A program made the translations under genes and the position numbers. This document shows, in pieces, positions 35,706 through 44,389 of a stretch of 64,000 bases of DNA. Position 1 is the first letter of the stretch. Each line of letters starts with the position of its first letter. The notes beneath the pieces were generated by a model. That model was not told the origin of the DNA. It ran no database searches and worked only from the letters and a program-made list of their open reading frames with translations. Origin of the DNA: JAHRVQ01 sp029941905 (GTDB taxonomy: Bacteria > Pseudomonadota > Gammaproteobacteria > Pseudomonadales > Azotimanducaceae); contig JAPYTQ010000004.1 of assembly GCA_029941905.1 (NCBI GenBank), forward strand, positions 153,969-217,968, given 5' to 3'.

Positions 35706-36731
35706 ATGCCAAAACACAACTTTGAAAGTCTACTGGGCCGAATTGAGTATCTGGAAATCCAATCTGATGCCCTGGCCAACAACGTTCTGGGTGACCCCGT
35801 AAACCGACAAGTTGCCATTTACCTGCCGGATCAATACGACACGAGTGCAGATGAGTACCCGCTGCTGGTTGATCTCGTGGGGTTTACCGGGAGTGGACTT
35901 GCTCACACCGGTTGGAAAAGTTTCTCCGAGAGCGTGCCACAACGTATCGAGCGGTTGATCACAGAAGGAAAGATGGGTCCTGTCATTGTTGCCTTCCCGG
36001 ATTGCTTTACCTCCCTGGGAGGGAATCAGTACATCAACTCCTCAGTATTGGGAAACTGGGCGGATTTCCTGACTCTTGAGGTGCTGGCCGCCATTGAGTC
36101 CAGGTACCGGGTCAGGCCCGGCAGGGAGTTTCGTGGCTTATTCGGCAAATCATCAGGCGGTTACGGTGCGATTATTCACGGGATGCTGTACGCCGACTAT
36201 TGGGGCGCGGTTGCCTGTCATTCTGGCGACATGGCGTTTGACTTGGCATACAGAGGTGATTTCCCGAATACCGTCATGCATCTGGCTCGCCACGACGGGC
36301 AGGTTAAAAATTTCCTTCAGCACGTCGAAAGCAAACAGAAAATCTCAGGGGAGGAGATGCATACCATGATGATTCTTGCGATGGCGGCAACCTATGATCC
36401 GGCTCCCGAAAACCCTTATGGCATCCGTCTGCCCGTCGACCTTGAAACCTGTGAGTTAGACGAAGCGTTGTGGAACCGTTGGCTGGCCTGGGATCCGGTC
36501 AGGTTGATTGAAAAAGACGAAGTGCAGCAGTCCCTGGCGTCCTTGAAGGGGCTCTTTATCGACTGCGGAAGTCAGGATCAGTATTCACTGGTTTTTGGCG
36601 CAAGAACACTACACCGGCGGTTGACCGCGCTTGGCATTGACTGTGTGTATGAGGAATTTGCGGATAATCACAGCGGAGTGGATTACCGCATGGACACCTC
36701 TTTGCCGTACCTGTACCAGAAACTGGTGTAG
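35706..36731 (+). CDS. Putative esterase, alpha/beta hydrolase
   Basis: Esterase-D/enterochelin-esterase-like alpha/beta hydrolase of 341 residues without a signal peptide. The nucleophile elbow is GKSSGG with Ser149 (G-x-S-x-G), and His322 in ADNHSGVDYR is the likely catalytic histidine; the acid is probably the Asp in FIDCGSQDQ near 284. Oxyanion-side segment LLVDLVGFTGSG near 53-64 is conserved. It stands alone with two hairpins directly behind the stop. Natural ester unknown. Confidence 0.82.
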   Translation: MPKHNFESLLGRIEYLEIQSDALANNVLGDPVNRQVAIYLPDQYDTSADEYPLLVDLVGFTGSGLAHTGWKSFSESVPQRIERLITEGKMGPVIVAFPDCFTSLGGNQYINSSVLGNWADFLTLEVLAAIESRYRVRPGREFRGLFGKSSGGYGAIIHGMLYADYWGAVACHSGDMAFDLAYRGDFPNTVMHLARHDGQVKNFLQHVESKQKISGEEMHTMMILAMAATYDPAPENPYGIRLPVDLETCELDEALWNRWLAWDPVRLIEKDEVQQSLASLKGLFIDCGSQDQYSLVFGARTLHRRLTALGIDCVYEEFADNHSGVDYRMDTSLPYLYQKLV

Positions 36732-36758
36732 TGTCCTGTGCCATCCATACAGGACACG
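36731..36758 (+). terminator. Hairpin directly after esterase stop
   Basis: Nine-base stem GTGTCCTGT / ACAGGACAC with a ten-base loop, starting at the last base of the stop codon. There is no T-run after it, so it may be a weak terminator or a 3' end stabiliser. Confidence 0.5.
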
Positions 36759-36764
36759 ACAGGC

Positions 36765-36798
36765 GTGGGGAGCTAGGGTTCCTTAGAAGGCTCCCCAC
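36765..36798. terminator. Second hairpin in the convergent gap
   Basis: Stem GTGGGGAGC / GCTCCCCAC (nine bases) with a 16-base loop between the convergent esterase and ABM-fold genes. It could terminate transcription from either side; no long T-run is present. Confidence 0.45.
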
Positions 36799-36806
36799 TG
36801 AATTGA

Positions 36807-37100
36807 CTAGCTGGTGGAGTCCATGATTTCGATGTCGGGACGCCCCGCCATACAACTACCCATTTTTGCACCCAGTGTTTTGAAATGTACGGTTTGACCG
36901 TGTGCATCCAATGCGGCCTGATCAACGTACTGTTCCAATACGATATAGCTGGTATCGTCCTCTCTCGACTTATGCAGCGCATAGAAGTTGTTTCCAGGTT
37001 CGTTGGCACTAACGGCAGCTTCAAGCTCTGCAAAAATCCCTTCAAATTCCTCGTTCTTGCCGTCATGGATTGTTAAACGTGCGATTATCCCAATAGCCAT
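36807..37100 (-). CDS. Putative quinol monooxygenase (ABM/YgiN-like)
   Basis: A 97-residue ABM-superfamily protein. IIARLTIHDGKNEEFEGIF (strand then helix), NFYALHKSREDDTSYIVLEQYVD and the closing helix AALDAHGQTVHFKTLG give the dimeric ferredoxin-like fold; the ALDAHGxTxHF segment is characteristic of YgiN-type quinol monooxygenases. AGGA lies ten bases upstream of the ATG. It is distinct from the ABM gene at 8375, which has a different helix motif. Confidence 0.82.
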   Translation of the reverse strand: MAIGIIARLTIHDGKNEEFEGIFAELEAAVSANEPGNNFYALHKSREDDTSYIVLEQYVDQAALDAHGQTVHFKTLGAKMGSCMAGRPDIEIMDSTS

Positions 37101-37199
37101 ACTTGTTTCCTGATACGTAGTTGTAATAGTGTGTGGGGGATTGTCTCGATGGTTTGGCTGGGAGTCAACCGGTAAAAAAGAATCTACTTCACAGGTGGT

Positions 37200-37478
37200 T
37201 CAATTGTCTTTGCCCTCCTTCCAACTCAACGTGGATTGATCACGATATGCCTTAAGTAAATGACAGTTGGATCTTAGGGGATCAATTAGGGATTCAACGC
37301 CGTTGATTTTTATCTCCAGGGTCAATTGCATCAGATATCCCAGCTGTCCCGTCGGGAAGCCGCGATCAACGAACCACAGCAGGTAACCTTCAGGCAGGTC
37401 AATCAGGGCGCGGCCCTTAAATTTGCCAAAAGGCATCGTTTGATTGGCGATTCTAACGAGATCTTCTTTTGCGAACAT
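37200..37478 (-). CDS. DUF3820-family protein
   Basis: A 92-residue protein with the full DUF3820 pattern: TMPFGKFKGRALIDLPEGYLLWF at about 14-36 followed by GFPTGQLGYLMQLTLEIKINGVESL. DUF3820 occurs widely in gammaproteobacteria and is annotated as a quorum-sensing-regulated factor in Pseudomonas; the GKxKG segment suggests nucleic-acid binding, as in some nuclease-associated domains. Divergent from efpL with 64 bases between. Confidence 0.85.
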   Translation of the reverse strand: MFAKEDLVRIANQTMPFGKFKGRALIDLPEGYLLWFVDRGFPTGQLGYLMQLTLEIKINGVESLIDPLRSNCHLLKAYRDQSTLSWKEGKDN

Positions 37479-37542
37479 CGTAAAAGATTACTAACGGCAA
37501 GGTGACCTGTACAATACGCGGATTCAGCCTATTGAGATAGCG

Positions 37543-38109
37543 ATGCCAAAAGCCAGTGACTTGAAAAAAGGCGATGTCGTTGAAATCGATGGCTTGCCTC
37601 ATATCGTTAAACACCTCGAAGCAAAAAGTCCTTCATCCCGAGGTGCCTCTACCCTGTATAAAATACGGTTCAACAATCTAATCACAGGTCAGAAAAGAGA
37701 TGAATCCCTGAAGGGTGATGACCTGTTTTCTGAGGCGGATTTTCAACGGGTACAGGTTCAGTTTTCCTATATTGATGACAATCAGTATGTATTCATGAAT
37801 TCCGGGGACTACAGCCAATACCTGTTGAATGCGGATGCTTTGGAAGGACAGTTGGAATACATCATTGATGGACTTGACGGTATGACGGCATTACTCGTCG
37901 ATGACCAGATTGTGGCGATAGACCTGCCTCAGTCAGTAGTGATGGAAATTACCGAAACCGCGCCGGGTATCAAGGGCGCTTCGGCATCAGCCCGAACAAA
38001 ACCAGCCACCATGGCAACCGGGCTCGTTGTACAGGTACCTGAATATATTGAACAGGGAGAGTCAATCAAGATCAACACCACGGACGGCAAATATATGTCG
38101 CGAGGCTAG
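37543..38109 (+). CDS. efpL: Elongation factor P-like protein EfpL (YeiP)
   Basis: EF-P paralogue that helps ribosomes stalled at polyproline and other difficult motifs. The N-terminal KOW-like domain carries the EfpL-type loop SPSSRGAST at 29-37 with Arg33 at the tip, in place of the modified lysine of EF-P. The two OB domains follow, with the late MEITETAPGIKGASASARTKPATMATG and the C-terminal VPEYIEQGESIKINTTDG typical of EF-P. Length 188 fits. Divergent from the DUF3820 gene; a TACAAT hexamer at about 37511 may be its -10 box. Confidence 0.92.
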   Translation: MPKASDLKKGDVVEIDGLPHIVKHLEAKSPSSRGASTLYKIRFNNLITGQKRDESLKGDDLFSEADFQRVQVQFSYIDDNQYVFMNSGDYSQYLLNADALEGQLEYIIDGLDGMTALLVDDQIVAIDLPQSVVMEITETAPGIKGASASARTKPATMATGLVVQVPEYIEQGESIKINTTDGKYMSRG

Positions 38110-38144
38110 TAGCCTGCCAGGGAGAATACCCGAAAGGAGAATAA

Positions 38145-38975
38145 ATGATGGATATTGGATTGTTTGTCTTGGCCACAGAATACGCCATGCCGATCGATGA
38201 ACTGGCGAGAGCCGCCGAAGAAAGAGGGTTTGAGTCTCTGTGGATTCCTGAGCACTCACATATACCATTGGATAGCGCCTATCCTGGCGATGTCCCTATA
38301 CCCAAAGACTATGCGCACACTTACGACCCGTTTATCTCCCTGACTATTGCTGCCAGTGTCACTTCGACCATTCGGCTCGGCACGGGTATCTGCCTGGTCA
38401 TCGAGAGAGATACAATCCTCACCGCCAAGGAAGTCAGTACCCTGGACAGAATTTCAGGTGGCCGATTTGAATTCGGCATCGGTGCCGGATGGAACAGGAA
38501 GGAAATGGAAAATCATGGCACTGTTTACGACACCCGCTTTGACAGATTGCGTGACCAGATAATGGCGATGCGAACCATATGGACGGAAGAGGAAGCTGAG
38601 TATCACGGAGAATTCGTGGACTTTGATCCCATGTGGGCATGGCCAAAACCAGCGCAGGATCCCTATCCGCCTATCCTGCTGGGCGGTGAATCTATTCATA
38701 CGTTACGCCGCATCGTAGATTACTGCGATGGTTGGCTACCGCGGGCCCGGAATCCTGAAAAACTGCTCGAGGGAATGGAAACCTTGCGGCGCCTGGCTGA
38801 TGATGCGGGTCGCGGAGAGTTGCCTGTCTCGGTGTTTGCAACGCCGCCCAAATGGATTACTCGGTTTGCTGATGCAGGGGTTAAGCGTAATATCCTTATT
38901 GTGCCAGCTGAAGGCAGTGACGCGACACTGAAACGACTGGATACCTATGCCGAGTTCTTACAAGGCTCTGCCTGA
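38145..38975 (+). CDS. LLM-class F420-dependent oxidoreductase
   Basis: A 276-residue luciferase-like TIM-barrel enzyme of the TIGR03619-type branch. Signature parts: LWIPEHSHIPLDS, IRLGTGICLVIERDTILTAKEVSTLDRISGGRFEFGIGAGW and PPILLGGES. The latter part WKxxDG-like VDYCDGWLPRA also fits. AGGAG lies four bases before the first of two in-frame ATGs (38145, 38148). It is the closest relative in the window to the enzyme at 7479. The ThpR gene begins five bases after its stop, so they are probably one operon. Confidence 0.88.
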   Translation: MMDIGLFVLATEYAMPIDELARAAEERGFESLWIPEHSHIPLDSAYPGDVPIPKDYAHTYDPFISLTIAASVTSTIRLGTGICLVIERDTILTAKEVSTLDRISGGRFEFGIGAGWNRKEMENHGTVYDTRFDRLRDQIMAMRTIWTEEEAEYHGEFVDFDPMWAWPKPAQDPYPPILLGGESIHTLRRIVDYCDGWLPRARNPEKLLEGMETLRRLADDAGRGELPVSVFATPPKWITRFADAGVKRNILIVPAEGSDATLKRLDTYAEFLQGSA

Positions 38976-38980
38976 CTGTC

Positions 38981-39502
38981 ATGCGGCTGTTTTTTGGTCT
39001 TAGTTTAACGCAACAGACTTTACTGGAAATCGACGCCTGGCGCGAAAGCACACTCCCGCCTTTTGCGAACCCGGTGCCAATCGACAACCTGCATATCACA
39101 TTGGCTTTTCTCGGCAAGGTGACGGATCGTCAGCTGGAGCCGTTGATGATGTCTGCGAACGAGGTTCGTGTACCCGGATTCGAATTGACCCTGAATGACC
39201 TGGGATACTGGAGTAAGCCCAATCTATTGTGGATTGGACCCAGCCAGGTCCCTCGATCGATGCTGGAACTGGCAGGGTTACTCGGGGGTATTCGCAGACG
39301 ACTGGGATTGCAATCGGATAAAAAAAGCTATTCACCTCACATTACCATAGCCCGCCGATGTGGTACGCCGCCACCGGTGAGTGCGTTAGCGCCTGAATTC
39401 ACTGTGTTTTTTGCCTCGTTTGTGTTGTTTGAGTCTGTTCGCAGCAGATCGGGATTACGCTACGAGATCAGGGGGGAGTGGGGTTTGGAAGGCCGGGACT
39501 GA
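38981..39502 (+). CDS. thpR: RNA 2',3'-cyclic phosphodiesterase ThpR
   Basis: 2H phosphoesterase of 173 residues. Both HxT motifs are present: His38-x-Thr40 (LHITLAFLG) and His120-x-Thr122 (SPHITIARR). The enzyme opens 2',3'-cyclic phosphates at RNA ends (formerly LigT). Start ATG close behind the LLM gene. Functional link with that oxidoreductase is unlikely beyond shared transcription. Confidence 0.88.
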   Translation: MRLFFGLSLTQQTLLEIDAWRESTLPPFANPVPIDNLHITLAFLGKVTDRQLEPLMMSANEVRVPGFELTLNDLGYWSKPNLLWIGPSQVPRSMLELAGLLGGIRRRLGLQSDKKSYSPHITIARRCGTPPPVSALAPEFTVFFASFVLFESVRSRSGLRYEIRGEWGLEGRD

Positions 39503-39646
39503 TTCCAGATAAAACGTAGAATCTGAACGACGGCCCACACTTTTTGTTGGCTTGTCTCATTATGCCAGTCGTTCTAGAATCTCTAGATACGCCAGGGAAT
39601 AGCGGCAGTTGGCACTAAATCTAGAGGGTCGCACAAGAGGGTCACG

Positions 39647-40057
39647 ATGAGAGGAGCAGGCGGAACGGACGGCGGGGTTGGCCAATTTCTAATGGGATTG
39701 GTGATGATGTGTGGTGGTTTTTATTTGCTGCTGAACGCTATCACGGTGACGAGCGGCTTTGGCATGGGGATGCGTATGTACGGATTCAGTGCCATGGGAG
39801 GCAGCTACTCCATAACCAGCGGGATGATCATGATACCGTTTATGTTTGGGGTAGGTATTGTTTTCTACAACAGCAGGAATTTTATTGGATGGTTGCTGGC
39901 CATTGGTTCAATAGTGGCATTGGTTTTTGGGGTTATCGCTTCGATCAGATTTTCCTTTAGAGCGATGAGCGCCTTTGATCTTATTGTCATACTGGTTCTG
40001 AGTGTAGGAGGCATCGGACTATTTCTCCGCTCTTTACGTGAAGTGACATCGGACTAG
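39647..40057 (+). CDS. Glycine-rich integral membrane protein of unknown function
   Basis: A 136-residue protein with about four hydrophobic segments (12-30, 52-70, 77-95 and 108-128) separated by short polar turns, and a methionine- and glycine-rich middle (FGMGMRMYGFSAMGG). No family was recognised. GAGGG lies seven bases before the ATG and the frame is otherwise well formed, so it is very probably a real gene. It stands alone and is convergent with the hydratase at 40129. Confidence 0.68.
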   Translation: MRGAGGTDGGVGQFLMGLVMMCGGFYLLLNAITVTSGFGMGMRMYGFSAMGGSYSITSGMIMIPFMFGVGIVFYNSRNFIGWLLAIGSIVALVFGVIASIRFSFRAMSAFDLIVILVLSVGGIGLFLRSLREVTSD

Positions 40058-40128
40058 TTCACCCGCACGTATCGCCACCCTCCCCAGCGATACGAATCAA
40101 GCCCTGCATCAGGTCATACAAACAGGCG

Positions 40129-40920
40129 CTATTTGCCTTCGAAGTTACCCACACGTCTTTCAGATACCGCCTTGACACCTTCTTTGTGGTCCGAGGTTTT
40201 TTGTAGCCAGAATTGTTCCCTGCCTTCAATATCTGTTGTTGCCTTGACGGCATCAGCGAGACCCGGCCGCATTTGTTCGCGCAGGGAAACCAGCGCCAGA
40301 GGTGCGTTTACTGCTATCTCAGATGCGAGTTCGAGAGCTGCCTGACGGACATTGTCGTTATCAGTATAGACATCTCCCAGGCCCCATTCCTGGGCTGTTT
40401 CACCATTGATTCGACGTCCCGTCATAAACAGTAAATTTGCTTTTTGCACGCCAATTAGACGCGCTAGTGTGTGGGTCAAGCCGAATCCGGGCGTAAACCC
40501 CAGTTTGACGAAGTTGGCAGTCATTCGGGTATTGGGACAAACCACGCGAAAATCTGCCATTACGGCCAATCCGAATCCACCGCCCACGGCGGCCCCCTGT
40601 ACGGCGGCGATAACAGGCTTCTTGCATCGAAACAATCTGACCGCTTCGGTATAGAGGGGATTGGACTCGTCTCCCGAGCGTGGTTGGCGTTCGGCACGGC
40701 CTGAAGATGAACCGAAGTTTGCACCGGCACAAAAATGCTTGCCCTCTGAGCAAAGCACAATGGCACGACAATTGGGATCCTGGTCAAGGTCTTCAAAACA
40801 GTTCGCCAGATCACAAATAAGGTCCTGGTCAAAAAAATTGTTCGGTGGCCGTTTGATTTCGCATTGGGCGACAAATCCATCCAGGAATGTTACCGACACA
40901 TCACCATATTGATCTTTCAT
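40129..40920 (-). CDS. Enoyl-CoA hydratase/isomerase family protein
   Basis: Crotonase-fold enzyme of 263 residues. EGKHFCAGANFG and AAVQGAAVGGGFGLAVMADFRV supply the oxyanion hole; GFTPGFGLTHTLARLIG occupies the usual active-site region, without the classical catalytic glutamate pair, so it may be a dienoyl isomerase or other variant. AGGGG lies six bases before the ATG. The SDR gene lies upstream on the same strand but a terminator separates the two. Probably a CoA-ester catabolic step. Confidence 0.88.
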   Translation of the reverse strand: MKDQYGDVSVTFLDGFVAQCEIKRPPNNFFDQDLICDLANCFEDLDQDPNCRAIVLCSEGKHFCAGANFGSSSGRAERQPRSGDESNPLYTEAVRLFRCKKPVIAAVQGAAVGGGFGLAVMADFRVVCPNTRMTANFVKLGFTPGFGLTHTLARLIGVQKANLLFMTGRRINGETAQEWGLGDVYTDNDNVRQAALELASEIAVNAPLALVSLREQMRPGLADAVKATTDIEGREQFWLQKTSDHKEGVKAVSERRVGNFEGK

Positions 40921-40983
40921 AAGTATCCCCTTGATTCATATTACCTCTACTATACCTTGAGCCAGACATAGAGCAACATCCTC

Positions 40984-41011
40984 AAAAAAAAGGGTGGCCA
41001 ATGCCACCCTT
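40984..41011 (-). terminator. Rho-independent terminator of the SDR gene
   Basis: On the minus strand, a nine-base stem AAGGGTGGC / GCCACCCTT with the loop ATTG runs into a T-run of eight. It sits about 30 bases after the stop at 41041, between that gene and the hydratase at 40920. Confidence 0.9.
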
Positions 41012-41040
41012 ATTGATAAGACGCTAAAACAACTGAAACT

Positions 41041-41931
41041 TTAGCCAAATTCCCTTGGGGTTGGCTGTGGTCCCTTGGGCCATTGCTCAAAGTTCTCCAG
41101 CACCGTTTTGCCGATTTCGGCAACGTCCCATGCCTCTTCCTTGTTGTCTTTGGTTGCCAGCATATGGGACTGCCAGGAAAGCAGCGTTACACTGTTACCC
41201 TGCACCAGGAACGTTCTGCCAGTCACATCTTTGGCTTCATCGCTACCCAGCCAGACGACAACTGGAGATACCTTGTCGGCTGACAGGAGTTCTTCCATAT
41301 TGGCACCCTGGGGAAAGATGTCTTCGGTCAGTCGTGACCAGGCCGCAGGTGCAAGAATGTTGACCCGAATGCCGTATTTTAATCCTTCCTGGAACAAACA
41401 TCGTGCGAACCCGGCGATACCGGCTTTTGCTGCGCCGTAGTTGGTCTGGCCAAAGTTACCGATCAAACCAGAAGTGGAAGAGGTAACAACGATGGATCCA
41501 CCCGTGTCTTGCGCCAACATCTGGTCATAGGCAGCTTTGACGGTGAGGTAGGTTCCACGCAGGTGCACATTGAGAACAATGTCCCACATGTCGTTAGTCA
41601 TGTTCTTGAAAGACTTGTCCCGAAGAATACCGGCATTGGCAATCATGAAATCAATTTTGCCAAACTCTTTTACCGCGGTCTGGACCATAGCTTTTGCATC
41701 TTCTTCGCTGGCGACGTTGCCGTAATCCGCGACGGCTCTTCCACCTGCAGCCTTGATCTTGTCGACAACCTTGTCAGCCATGGCGCTACCGGCGCCAGAA
41801 CCATCACGGGTACCACCCAGGTCGTTCACCACGACTGCCGCGCCTTCTTTTGCCAGTAACAGGGCATGGGTCTCGCCCAAGCCGCCACCGGCACCCGTAA
41901 CAACGGCAACTTTGCCTTCTAATAAGCCCAT
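41041..41931 (-). CDS. SDR of the 17-beta-HSD type 4 / (3R)-hydroxyacyl-CoA dehydrogenase type
   Basis: Short-chain dehydrogenase of 296 residues. The glycine motif is TGAGGGLGETHALLLAKEG (an MFE-2-like opening), followed by VVNDLGGTRDGSGAG, which is the marker insertion of peroxisomal-type multifunctional enzyme/17-beta-HSD4 dehydrogenases. NAG, SSTSG with Ser and the Y-x-x-x-K motif (TNYGAAKAG) complete the active site. It would oxidise (3R)-hydroxyacyl-CoA or steroid substrates with NAD. GGGGAG is the ribosome site; its own terminator follows. No fused hydratase or sterol-carrier domain is present. Confidence 0.87.
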   Translation of the reverse strand: MGLLEGKVAVVTGAGGGLGETHALLLAKEGAAVVVNDLGGTRDGSGAGSAMADKVVDKIKAAGGRAVADYGNVASEEDAKAMVQTAVKEFGKIDFMIANAGILRDKSFKNMTNDMWDIVLNVHLRGTYLTVKAAYDQMLAQDTGGSIVVTSSTSGLIGNFGQTNYGAAKAGIAGFARCLFQEGLKYGIRVNILAPAAWSRLTEDIFPQGANMEELLSADKVSPVVVWLGSDEAKDVTGRTFLVQGNSVTLLSWQSHMLATKDNKEEAWDVAEIGKTVLENFEQWPKGPQPTPREFG

Positions 41932-42074
41932 AATATGCTCCCCTTCGCTGAGATAAGTTTAAAATTGGTTGGGTAAAAAAAGTGGGCAAGAGTAAATCAT
42001 ATTAGGTCAGTCAAAGCCAGTCTCAGCGGCCGCGTAGATAGGGCTAAATCAATGATTTTGATGCAGGAAATAAG

Positions 42075-42147
42075 TAGTCCTTCAAGGTGAAATTGTCTTG
42101 AATCATTTGGGTCGTTCTGACCGCGACAATTTCAGCTTGAAGGACTA
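42075..42147. repeat. 23-bp imperfect inverted repeat
   Basis: Arms 42075-42097 (TAGTCCTTCAAG...) and 42125-42147 pair over 23 bases with one mismatch; the loop is 27 bases. It lies 31 bases beyond the stop of the MBL-fold gene, next to a second palindrome. It could be a transcription terminator without T-run, or a relic of a small mobile element. Confidence 0.75.
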
Positions 42148-42149
42148 CC

Positions 42150-42179
42150 AGTGGAGTATCCTATATAGGACTCTCCACT
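42150..42179. repeat. 30-bp near-palindrome overlapping the MBL gene stop
   Basis: AGTGGAG ... CTCCACT with the centre TCCTATATAGGA; 26 of 30 positions are self-complementary. It overlaps the stop codon of the MBL-fold gene. As RNA it would form a hairpin with a small AU-rich centre and may stop transcription or protect the 3' end of the minus-strand gene. Confidence 0.7.
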
Positions 42180-43053
42180 AGGCTTTAACGCGGGAGTCAA
42201 TGGCGCGGCAGGCAACTCGGAACGTGTATTCGTGTTTTGCCTTGGCCCAGGAATGGAACCCGGCATCAAGAGCTTCTTGTTTATAGTCACGCCAGTTGTC
42301 ACCATAATGCATCAGGACAATTTTCTTTCGCAAATATAGCGGGAGTTGTTTCAACTCATCCAGGGAAGAATGGACACCAGCAGTGAACAGTTGACAATCA
42401 TGGAAGATAACCTCGAAATTAAACATATCGTCGAAACTCAGCAAAAGCTCCGGATCGAATCTTGTGTCGGAGGTGAATAAAATTCTGTCGTCAATAATCA
42501 CCCCGACACTCCAGAATGAGTCCTGCCAGCTTTGTGCATTGTCGGGATAGTGCTTTGTCCGGGGCAGTTTGAGGTTGATGCTGCCAACATTCGCTTCCCA
42601 GGTTTCTCGGGGGCAAAATTTGTTGAGCACCGGCCGGATTGGATTCCAGAAATCTTCGAATCCCAGGGGCCTACTTTCTGACATTTCCGAACCACCACGC
42701 AACGATTGGTTCCATAGGATATTCTGATACTCCTCGTTAATTACCATATTGAGTTTTCTGTGGCTGATATAACGACCATGCAATTGGGCTTCTTCCAGGC
42801 CGCCAATATGATCTGCATGGCTGTGCGTAATGAGAAAATTCTCGATTTCACTGAGGGGCAAATCAACTTTATGCAGGGATTGTGAACACTTGGTGCCACA
42901 ATCAACCAGCACATGGTCATTACCCTTAACGATTAAAAGGTTATTCTGGCTGAGTGTTTTTGTGAACGCCGAACCTGTACCAATGAAATAAAGTAACAGT
43001 TCACCGTCATTTTCCAACCTAATTTTCTCGCCGCTAGTAGAAGATACGCGCAT
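42178..43053 (-). CDS. MBL-fold metallo-hydrolase
   Basis: Metallo-beta-lactamase-fold enzyme of 291 residues. The metal motif is His77-x-His79-x-Asp81-His82 (THSHADHIGG), followed later by DDRILFTSDTRFD and a C-terminal IVLMHYGDN, which carry the other ligands. The opening LYFIGTGSAF resembles RNase Z-like or arylsulfatase-like MBL proteins. No RNA-binding exosite is visible. It stands alone; its downstream side holds two long palindromes. Confidence 0.83.
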   Translation of the reverse strand: MRVSSTSGEKIRLENDGELLLYFIGTGSAFTKTLSQNNLLIVKGNDHVLVDCGTKCSQSLHKVDLPLSEIENFLITHSHADHIGGLEEAQLHGRYISHRKLNMVINEEYQNILWNQSLRGGSEMSESRPLGFEDFWNPIRPVLNKFCPRETWEANVGSINLKLPRTKHYPDNAQSWQDSFWSVGVIIDDRILFTSDTRFDPELLLSFDDMFNFEVIFHDCQLFTAGVHSSLDELKQLPLYLRKKIVLMHYGDNWRDYKQEALDAGFHSWAKAKHEYTFRVACRAIDSRVKA

Positions 43054-43257
43054 GCATTCGTCTCGTGTTCCAGAGCAGATTTTAGGCGATTGTGATGGTT
43101 TTTCTGTTGAAAGTTAGTGAAGCGCATCACATTTTAGGCGACATCATGCGGCAATGAGCTAAAACGCGAAATTGGTCATAAAATATCCGGGGTTAGATTC
43201 AAACCAACCTCGAACGCGTGCACAGTCTTAGCTCCGAAGAGTCAAGCTAAGATTATG

Positions 43258-43872
43258 ATGAAACTATACGATTATCCCGGCGCGCCCAATCCCCGTCGAG
43301 TAAAGATATTTGCCGCGGAAAAAGGCATTGAACTGGAACTGGTCAATTGTGACATGGCAACAGGAGCCCATAAGACGGCGGAATTTTTAAAAAAGAATCC
43401 CAGTGGCAAGATACCGGTGCTCGAACTGGATGATGGTCGTTGTATCTCTGAATCTGTGGCGATCTGTCGGTATCTCGAAGCCGTTCAACCAGAGCCTAAT
43501 TTGTTTGGCAATGATGCGTTTGAATTGGATTTCATCGAAAGCCGAAATCGTCACATTGAATTTGAACTCTGGTCGCAGATTGGCATCCCCTGGGTCAATG
43601 GGCCGATCGTGGGCAAGATGGGCATGTTCGAACAGATCCCTGCTGCAAAGGCAGCGAGCGACAAGAATGTTAACCGGTTTTATGAAAGATTGGATAATGA
43701 GTTTGAATCATCCCGATATGTCGCCGGTGACCGATATACAATTGCTGACATCAGTTTGCTCTCCGCAGTCGATTTTGCCACATCGATGGTCGAACTAAAG
43801 CCGGATGAGGCTTTGGCGCACTTGTATCGCTGGCATGCTGAAGTTTTGGCCAGGCCCAGTGCGAAGGCGTAA
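43258..43872 (+). CDS. Glutathione S-transferase family protein
   Basis: GST of 204 residues: thioredoxin-like N-terminal domain (MKLYDYPGAPNPRRVKIFAAEKGIELE, with NPSGKIPVLELDDGRCISESVAICRYLE forming the glutathione site, Ser in the ESVAI turn) and an all-helical C-terminal domain (DRYTIADISL). It conjugates or exchanges glutathione with electrophiles. ATG 43258 or the adjacent one at 43255 may be used. Upstream region (204 bases to the divergent MBL gene) shows nothing clear. Confidence 0.87.
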   Translation: MKLYDYPGAPNPRRVKIFAAEKGIELELVNCDMATGAHKTAEFLKKNPSGKIPVLELDDGRCISESVAICRYLEAVQPEPNLFGNDAFELDFIESRNRHIEFELWSQIGIPWVNGPIVGKMGMFEQIPAAKAASDKNVNRFYERLDNEFESSRYVAGDRYTIADISLLSAVDFATSMVELKPDEALAHLYRWHAEVLARPSAKA

Positions 43873-43951
43873 AAGCGCTGTTCATCTGATATTTTGCGGA
43901 GTAAGATCTTTCAACGCAATGCAGATGTGATGACTTGCCTGAAGGCGAAAC

Positions 43952-44380
43952 ATGGCTCCAGCACTTTCAAAGATAACCAGTGACTACGACAGTGTAAAAC
44001 ACCTCATTCTTAATGCACTTGAGGTTATTCGCTCTGATCATTTTGAAGACTATTTTGATCTGTTTACCGAGGATGCCGTCTGGATGATGCCTTCGAGTAA
44101 TCATGATGTACACCTCGAAGAAGCCAGGAAGTTTTATCGGTTCACCAACAATTTCTGGTTTGACCAGGAAACTTCAATCGAAGAACTCGTCGTATCAAAC
44201 GACGTCGCTTACGTCAGAGTAAGCTTCGATGGATTTCTGCGCCCCAAGAAGGAAAGCAATGCAACACCCCTGAGGTCTGTGAGCCGACACATCTGGATCT
44301 TGCAGAGGCAGCTTGATGGCCAATGGAAAATCTGTCGTGACATCTGGAACAATCCGAAAGAATCGAAGTACACCCATTAG
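43952..44380 (+). CDS. SnoaL/NTF2-like protein
   Basis: A 142-residue alpha+beta-barrel protein. The long N-terminal helix, DLFTEDAVWMMPSSN, FTNNFWFDQETSIEELVVSNDVAYVRVSF and the closing WILQRQLDGQWKICRDIWN follow the SnoaL-like/DUF4440 pattern (catalytic or binding cavity of NTF2-fold enzymes). Members include ketosteroid isomerases and polyketide cyclases; none of the ketosteroid-isomerase catalytic residues can be confirmed by eye. Ten bases separate its stop from that of the convergent MFS gene. Confidence 0.75.
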   Translation: MAPALSKITSDYDSVKHLILNALEVIRSDHFEDYFDLFTEDAVWMMPSSNHDVHLEEARKFYRFTNNFWFDQETSIEELVVSNDVAYVRVSFDGFLRPKKESNATPLRSVSRHIWILQRQLDGQWKICRDIWNNPKESKYTH

Positions 44381-44389
44381 GAAAGTCCG

